Made by a program: the position numbers and the translations under genes
Assembly: GCA_001692895.1 (NCBI GenBank)
Contig: KV748195.1
Location: 434,001-498,000 of the forward strand
Reading direction: 5' to 3'
From: Cenococcum geophilum 1.58
Lineage: Eukaryota > Ascomycota > Dothideomycetes > Gloniales > Gloniaceae
DNA length: 64,000 bases
Shown here: piece after piece, positions 59,261 through 64,000 of the stretch
How the letters are laid out: the number at the start of each line of letters is the position of its first letter
How positions within the stretch are numbered: the stretch's first letter is position 1
Notes under the pieces: model-generated
What the model was told of the DNA's origin: nothing
What the model saw: the letters and a program-made list of their open reading frames with translations, nothing else
Database searches by the model: none

Positions 59261-62200
59261 TTTACCTTAATCTAGAAATTAGGTGGGGGGTCTTTAAAAG
59301 AGACTAGGTCTCCTATTTTAGCGTTAGATTAAATATAATAAAGAAGCGTATAGTAACGGTAAATCAGAAGTATTCTAATGCGGGTATAGTAATAATACCC
59401 TATCGCAATTAAAATGAGATAGAGTATTAGCTAGCCCGTTTTCTATAGAGGAAACCTACTTTATATAGAGCGTAATATTATAGGCTGCGGCCAGTTAGAG
59501 GATTTTACGAAGTAGGTAATTACCCAGTCCTTTTACCACCGTATTCTGGAATCCTAAGAGTACTACTATATTATCCGTATGGATATAAACTAAGCTATAC
59601 TCCTACCGCGTTGCCTAGAGCTAGAATAAGGTCGTAATCGCTTAAACCTTCTGCTTATTAATTAGGGCAAGGCGGTATTCTATATTAGGGTAGCAGCTTA
59701 AAGAATTATTTTAGGGTAGAGATACTAAATAGGGCGGCTATATTGTCCCTTAAAAATCCTTAAGAAAGAAGAAAGCCCCGTAACTAAAAATCCTAAATAC
59801 ATCTAAGAAGAAATGGAATTATTTTTAATCCGTATCGTTAAAAAAGAGGATACTATTTAAAAGGGTAAGAGTATTCCTCTACTATAATAAGTCTTAGTAA
59901 AGTTTAGCTGTTAGCTATTAGTAAGAATAACTATTTACCTTTATAAAAGTAGAGATAAACTCCTAAATAGAGCGGTTATATAAACGCCTAAGCCTAATTA
60001 CCCGGGCGCTCTAAGTAAGTCTACTAGCTAGTTTTTAACTCTAAACTAGCGTTAAGGATCTACCACTTAACGCTTTATTAATCTCCTTAATTATAGTAGC
60101 CTATTTTAAAGGAGAAAGACGCAGCTTAGACTTTAGAGTATCTATAATATAACCTAGGACTTTAGCCATAATGCCTTTAATATTCTTTAATTTATTTTAT
60201 AGGATGCCTAATTTATTACTTAATTAGTTATATATACTAAGTAATTAAGGGAAAATAGAAGCGTTAGAGAGTATAAAGATAAAGTTATTTAAATAGTGCT
60301 TTAAGGCGGCGTTCGGGATATATTAGATAAGTATCTAGTAGAATCCCTCCGTAAAAAGATTAAATAAAAAGGGTGCAGTTTAAAGGCTAAATAAGAGGCA
60401 ATATTTAAAATATACTATACCCTTCTAAAAGAACCCTATAAGGCGTTAAGCTTTAATAGAAAGTGGGATATTCCAAAAGGCGTCCTTAATGTCCCTCTTA
60501 ATAATTATATAACTATAGCCTATATATATAACGTGTTAGAGAACCTAATTAACTGTTAAATATTATAGTGTGGCGAATACTATAGGGATTAAGTCGTTAA
60601 TAGATTAGCTAGATAGTAAGGATAAGTTATAAATACAGCGCCATCCCCTATCCGCTTTAGGTACTAAACCTAGCGGCGAGAATATAACGGGAGACGTTAC
60701 TATTATAATCCTACCTATATCTAGATTGGCGCTAATCTTCTCTAAGATTAGAACTGTATTTATAGCTATTAAGGCTTAGTTCTTCTAAAAAAGGAGCTTA
60801 ATTTCTAGGTTTACCCTAATCTAGTATCCGAACTTTAAGATACTAATAATATTGCGTTAAAGGTTGCCGGGGTATAGGGATAGATAACACCCCCACGCTT
60901 AAATAATTAAGGGGGAGGAAGAGTCCTATAGAGGAGAGGAGGGTAGAAAGACTGGAAATAATAGTATAATATTTGGCCTACCTATACTATAAGGGTAAAA
61001 CACGGTTTTAGTGGAGTGTAGGTATAGCTTAATAAAATCCTCTTCCTCCTCTTCCTTTTTCTTATTAATACTTTCCTTTAGTAATTACTACTTGCAATTT
61101 CTTACAGTATATAGGCTACCGCACTTACTATAGGTATGCGGGAACTTGCAATTCTTACCTAGGTTATACTTCCCTCTATTAAAGCTATAATAGGTCCTTA
61201 AGATATTAGTACTTACTTACGCGCGTTTTAAAATAGATGTAGATTTATAAGTACTAGGATTATAATAGATATCTAGGAAGTTACTAGAGATCTTCTAGTT
61301 AGTTAGCTTTAACTAGTTCTTTTAAATAACTATAAAGTGGTGCTCTAAGGCCATAGTTATTAAGGGAGCAATTTGGTAGGTGGTAGATAGCTAAATAACT
61401 TAATTATAGAAGGCAAGTATTTGGGGAATAAGATCTACTAAAAGATTCTTATATATAATAATTAAAATTATTATATAGTTAAGGAAGCCCTCTACCTATA
61501 CTTTAATGGATAAGTAGTTCTTTATTATCCCTTCTTTTAGTCTTATAGAAAGGACGCTATTAATAATAAGGATATTATTCTAAGGCTTAAACCAGAGCTA
61601 GTATATCTAGAGGCAAGAGAGGTTATTAGGTAAGAAAGTACCCTAAAATACCTTAAGTATCTCTTTATTTAGGACGCTAGGGAGGAGGATATTTAGGATA
61701 TTAGCTATAGATGGGAGCAATTTACCTAGTTTATTAATTAGGGTTAAGGATAATACTACCGTAGCTAATCTTGCTATTACTATAGCGAGGCTTAATATAT
61801 AGAGTTTAGTCGCCTAATCTTCCTATTTTTTTTAAACGCGTAGTATTTTAGTACGGTCCTCCTATTCCTAAAGGAGTCTTATTTTTTAGTTAGTTGCCTA
61901 GTCCTTAACCTTCTTTACCTAAGCTCTTCTAATCCTTAGGTCCTCCTTATATAATTACTAAAGCTATTCTTTAGCTTTTTTAGCGGCTAAAGTCTCGCGT
62001 TAAGCCGTGGAGAAAGGTACCATTATAGAGGATAGAGACTGTGACGCCGGCGTATTGCCTAAAGGTATAGGGGAAGGTAAGGGAGACTGGTAGGTAACCT
62101 CTAAGGAGTTTAGCTCGTTAAGTGTGTTATTATTAGTTAAGTTTTTAAGGTTTTTATAGATAATTCGTAAAGGTTTAAACGAGCGTATAGGTTATTAAGT

Positions 62201-62270
62201 TATTAATAGCAATAATTAATTATTAGAAATTAAGTAAATAAGGCATTAGCTCTTAAATAAGACTAATATA

Positions 62271-62376
62271 GAAAGCAAGCAAGCAAGGCTCAATTTTATG
62301 AATGTTGATGATGTTGGTGTTGCTAAGATGCAGGGGTGCTGCTGCAGTGCTCGCTTAGCCACATAGACATGTCCAT
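62271..62376 (-). repeat. Split direct repeat A1
   Basis: 106 bp at the right (5') end of the element; less mutated than A2. Confidence 0.9.
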
Positions 62377-62581
62377 ATATTCGTATAAAATTTGCCAAAA
62401 TTCAGTCTGTCGATAATTACAGCCTCTAACTCACTACCTAAACGTGTAACAAATAATAAGACCAAACACTGCTAGACATAACATTTTCCTTGTATATTCC
62501 GATTCAGGGTGTTTCCAGTGGCATCGGGGCTGCGCGCACTGTCAAATGCTTCCGTCGGTTGACTTGAACGTAAACTGATGC

Positions 62582-63418
62582 TCAGAGCCACATCATCATA
62601 ACACCTGGAATCGAGGCTGCAGCCCCTATCACCCACGAAGTACCACTCCAGAAGACCGTTGCACTCGTTCTCAAAGCTGTAGCCGCACCAGTGAACACAG
62701 CGAGAGAGGTAGTTGTTGTTGGCGCTGTACTGGCAGATTTTATGACACTCAATGTAGCAGGGGTTGGAGTAGAAGTGGAAGTAGGCCTAAGGGGGGGCGT
62801 AGGTGATACACCAATGAGTGAAGTTGTCGCCTGTGTTGGTGTCGGGAAGTTCATGGTGTATGTAAGAGAGCTGAACAGAGCACTGGCTTCTACCGAGTCT
62901 GTTGCGCTCACGGAAATGGTGGTGTAGGTGGTAATCTCCGTGGAGGACACGACAGTCGACAAGGCGTAGTAGGTGTAATAATACCACCAGTAATACCAAG
63001 TGATTTCGGTTGTGTACCAGATGTAGTTGTAATAAATCTGGCTAGAGGCAGCTACGCTTGTGGGTGCTACTGTAATCGTCGGCGCCGGGACTAACACCGT
63101 GATAGCAGTTGCAACAGGTTCCGTCCCGTCTGGGCACGTTTCCGGGGGCATCACATAGGTGTATCCATCAGAGCAGCATATGCCACCGGGTGGGATACAT
63201 GCAAAAAGGCCTTGAGTCGGACGTTTATTAGCTTGATTCGCGCATATAATTCAAAGTATGTATATAAGTAGCGTACCTGGACAAGCAGGAATCCAGTTAG
63301 GATTTTCGCATTCTTGCCTATCTTTTAGAGCGGATGATCTCTTCAATACATTAATGGGCTCACTCGGAAGGGCCATGGCTGGGATCGCTGTAAAGATGAG
63401 CCATCTTGTAGTGACCAT
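62582..63418 (-). CDS. Cysteine-rich GPI-anchored cell-wall protein (two exons)
   Basis: Exon 1 is 63277-63418, exon 2 is 62582-63210, with a 66-bp GT-AG intron (63211-63276; GTACGC at the donor, CTCAAG at the acceptor, GCTAATA as possible branch site). The protein is 256 residues. Residues 1-16 are a signal peptide (MVTTRWLIFTAIPAMA). Six cysteines at 37, 46, 52, 59, 60 and 73 (CIPPGGICC, ETCPDG) form a small disulphide module seen in ascomycete wall proteins. Residues 107-129 are mostly Tyr and Trp, then comes a long Ser/Thr/Pro/Ala stretch fit for O-glycosylation, and a hydrophobic tail (VIGAAASIPGVMMMWL) typical of a GPI signal. Start chosen at 63418 for its A at -3 and G at +4; an in-frame ATG at 63481 is weaker. 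It is 206 bp from the end of the YR retrotransposon. Role in the wall is inferred. Confidence 0.82.
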
Positions 63419-63502
63419 GTTGACGGAGTGCAGGCGAGATGAATAAGCAAACGAGAGTATGGTTAGAGATTTGAATGACATGAAGAGCAAGAATGCTATC
63501 GA

Positions 63503-63510
63503 CTTAAATA
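63503..63510 (-). promoter_or_regulatory. Possible TATA box
   Basis: TATTTAAG on the minus strand, about 85 bp before the start codon of the GPI-anchored protein gene; a pyrimidine-rich leader lies between. Confidence 0.4.
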
Positions 63511-64000
63511 CTTCAAAACATAGTGTTTCTCGCCCCTATCTGATTAAATTGTAGCTCGTATCCTGAGCGGTATAAAGGTAGGCTCTCATGCATGCCGTAA
63601 TTCATTGGCTGACTAGCGACGCCACGAACTTTAAAGAGGTAGGTAACCAAAAGATGTGGCTGACTTGGCACAAGGCTGCTTGCGAGGCTACGTGCGAGGC
63701 TACGTGCGAGGCTGCGTGCAAGGCTGCGAGGCAGAATGTGCCGAGATTTTAATCTCGGTGGAACCGCCTCTGAAAACATTCCCCTCTTCCCGAGGATGAA
63801 ATTAGACAGGACCATGTCAGGCTGAGACAGTAGCGGCATATTTCAATCTCGTCCGGTCAGCGATGAACCAGTATATTCGTAGCCGGCATGCCGATCTATT
63901 GTGAACCGCCGCGGCGACTCATGCTCGGACGTCAGGGGCCCCCGCAAAACGAGATTAGGCGGCAATGAAGTCGATCTAGCCCTGGCGAATACGACACTTC
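63511..64000. other. Host intergenic DNA at the right edge
   Basis: Normal composition and no convincing gene. The minus strand is open at 63513-63839, but part of that frame is only the translation of a 12-bp tandem repeat. 63840-64000 is GC-rich with no recognised feature. Confidence 0.5.
63672..63732. repeat. 12-bp tandem repeat GCGAGGCTACGT
   Basis: About four to five imperfect copies in a row. Confidence 0.85.

Larger units (their letters stand above)
54766..62376 (-). mobile_element. Tyrosine-recombinase retrotransposon (Ngaro/DIRS type), fossil
   Basis: Minus-strand order: a zinc-knuckle-like part near 61080-61170 (CKFPHT, SKCGSL), a DIRS/Ngaro-type reverse transcriptase at about 60200-60560 (IKRDIKDAFWNIP, TAPFLFNLF), RNase H near 59300-59620 (GLGNYLLRKI, ENGLANTLS), and, beyond the insertion H, a tyrosine recombinase at about 55680-55990 (TAFTGFLYLGEITYT, LRLKRSKTDVN). 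There is no DDE integrase and there are no LTRs. The ends are split direct repeats: A1 at 62271-62376, then B1, A2 and B2 at the left. No target duplication, as expected for recombinase-mediated insertion. Net about 4.7 kb. Broken by many transitions; the right end is least mutated. Confidence 0.85.

Noticed and set aside
63513-63839. 108-codon minus-strand frame with SLAR repeats
   Set aside because: The repeat comes from a 12-bp tandem DNA repeat and the rest has no protein signal.

Overview
The window looks like a repeat-rich, gene-poor block from a filamentous ascomycete (Pezizomycotina). Most of it is AT-rich and unusually dense in TpA. Copies of the same repeat differ almost only by C/T and G/A transitions, the mark of repeat-induced point mutation (RIP). 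The two host genes have short GT-AG intron or single-exon structure, fungal secretion signals and fungal wall-protein domains. I cannot name the species.

Layout: 1-1709 is unidentified mutated DNA. 1715-7651 is a Ty1/Copia element (minus strand) with matching ends and a 5-bp target duplication. 7657-10419 is the 3' part of a Ty3/Gypsy chromovirus with an unusual 1.9-kb tail of minisatellites, then its 3' LTR. From about 10420 to 30180 one old Gypsy copy (plus strand; called C here) has been split repeatedly: by Gypsy A (11367-19412), a short non-LTR-like piece (19601-19975), a Fot1/Pogo transposon (19978-26778), a solo LTR (27932-28250) and a PiggyBac relic (28917-29551). The Fot1/Pogo copy contains an 8-bp-duplicating TIR transposon (22318-26639), which contains a small LTR element (23338-25272), whose right LTR contains a 535-bp MITE (24605-25139). 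A Tc1/mariner copy (30527-31825), two solo LTRs and a Gypsy B-family fragment follow.

35.6-39.2 kb is the first island of ordinary base composition. It holds a secreted But2-domain protein gene (36798-37439, minus), a two-to-three-repeat WD40 relic of an NLR-type gene, and the C-terminal end of a hAT transposase. A second nest follows: a deletion derivative of the 8-bp TIR transposon (39196-54400) holds Gypsy B (39897-53995, plus), which holds Gypsy A2 (45486-53590, minus).

54766-62376 is a tyrosine-recombinase retrotransposon (Ngaro/DIRS type, minus strand) with the split direct repeats A1-ORFs-B1-A2-B2. Inside it sits H (56387-59260), a 2.9-kb LTR element that shares LTR ends and polypurine tract with Gypsy B but carries its own small reading frame with a heptad-encoding 21-bp repeat. 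The right edge (62377-64000) returns to host DNA and holds a two-exon gene for a cysteine-rich, GPI-anchored cell-wall protein.

The two live-looking genes are both secreted or surface proteins at the edges of RIP-mutated repeats, a setting typical of fast-evolving fungal surface proteins. Everything else is transposon history, readable in order from target-site duplications.
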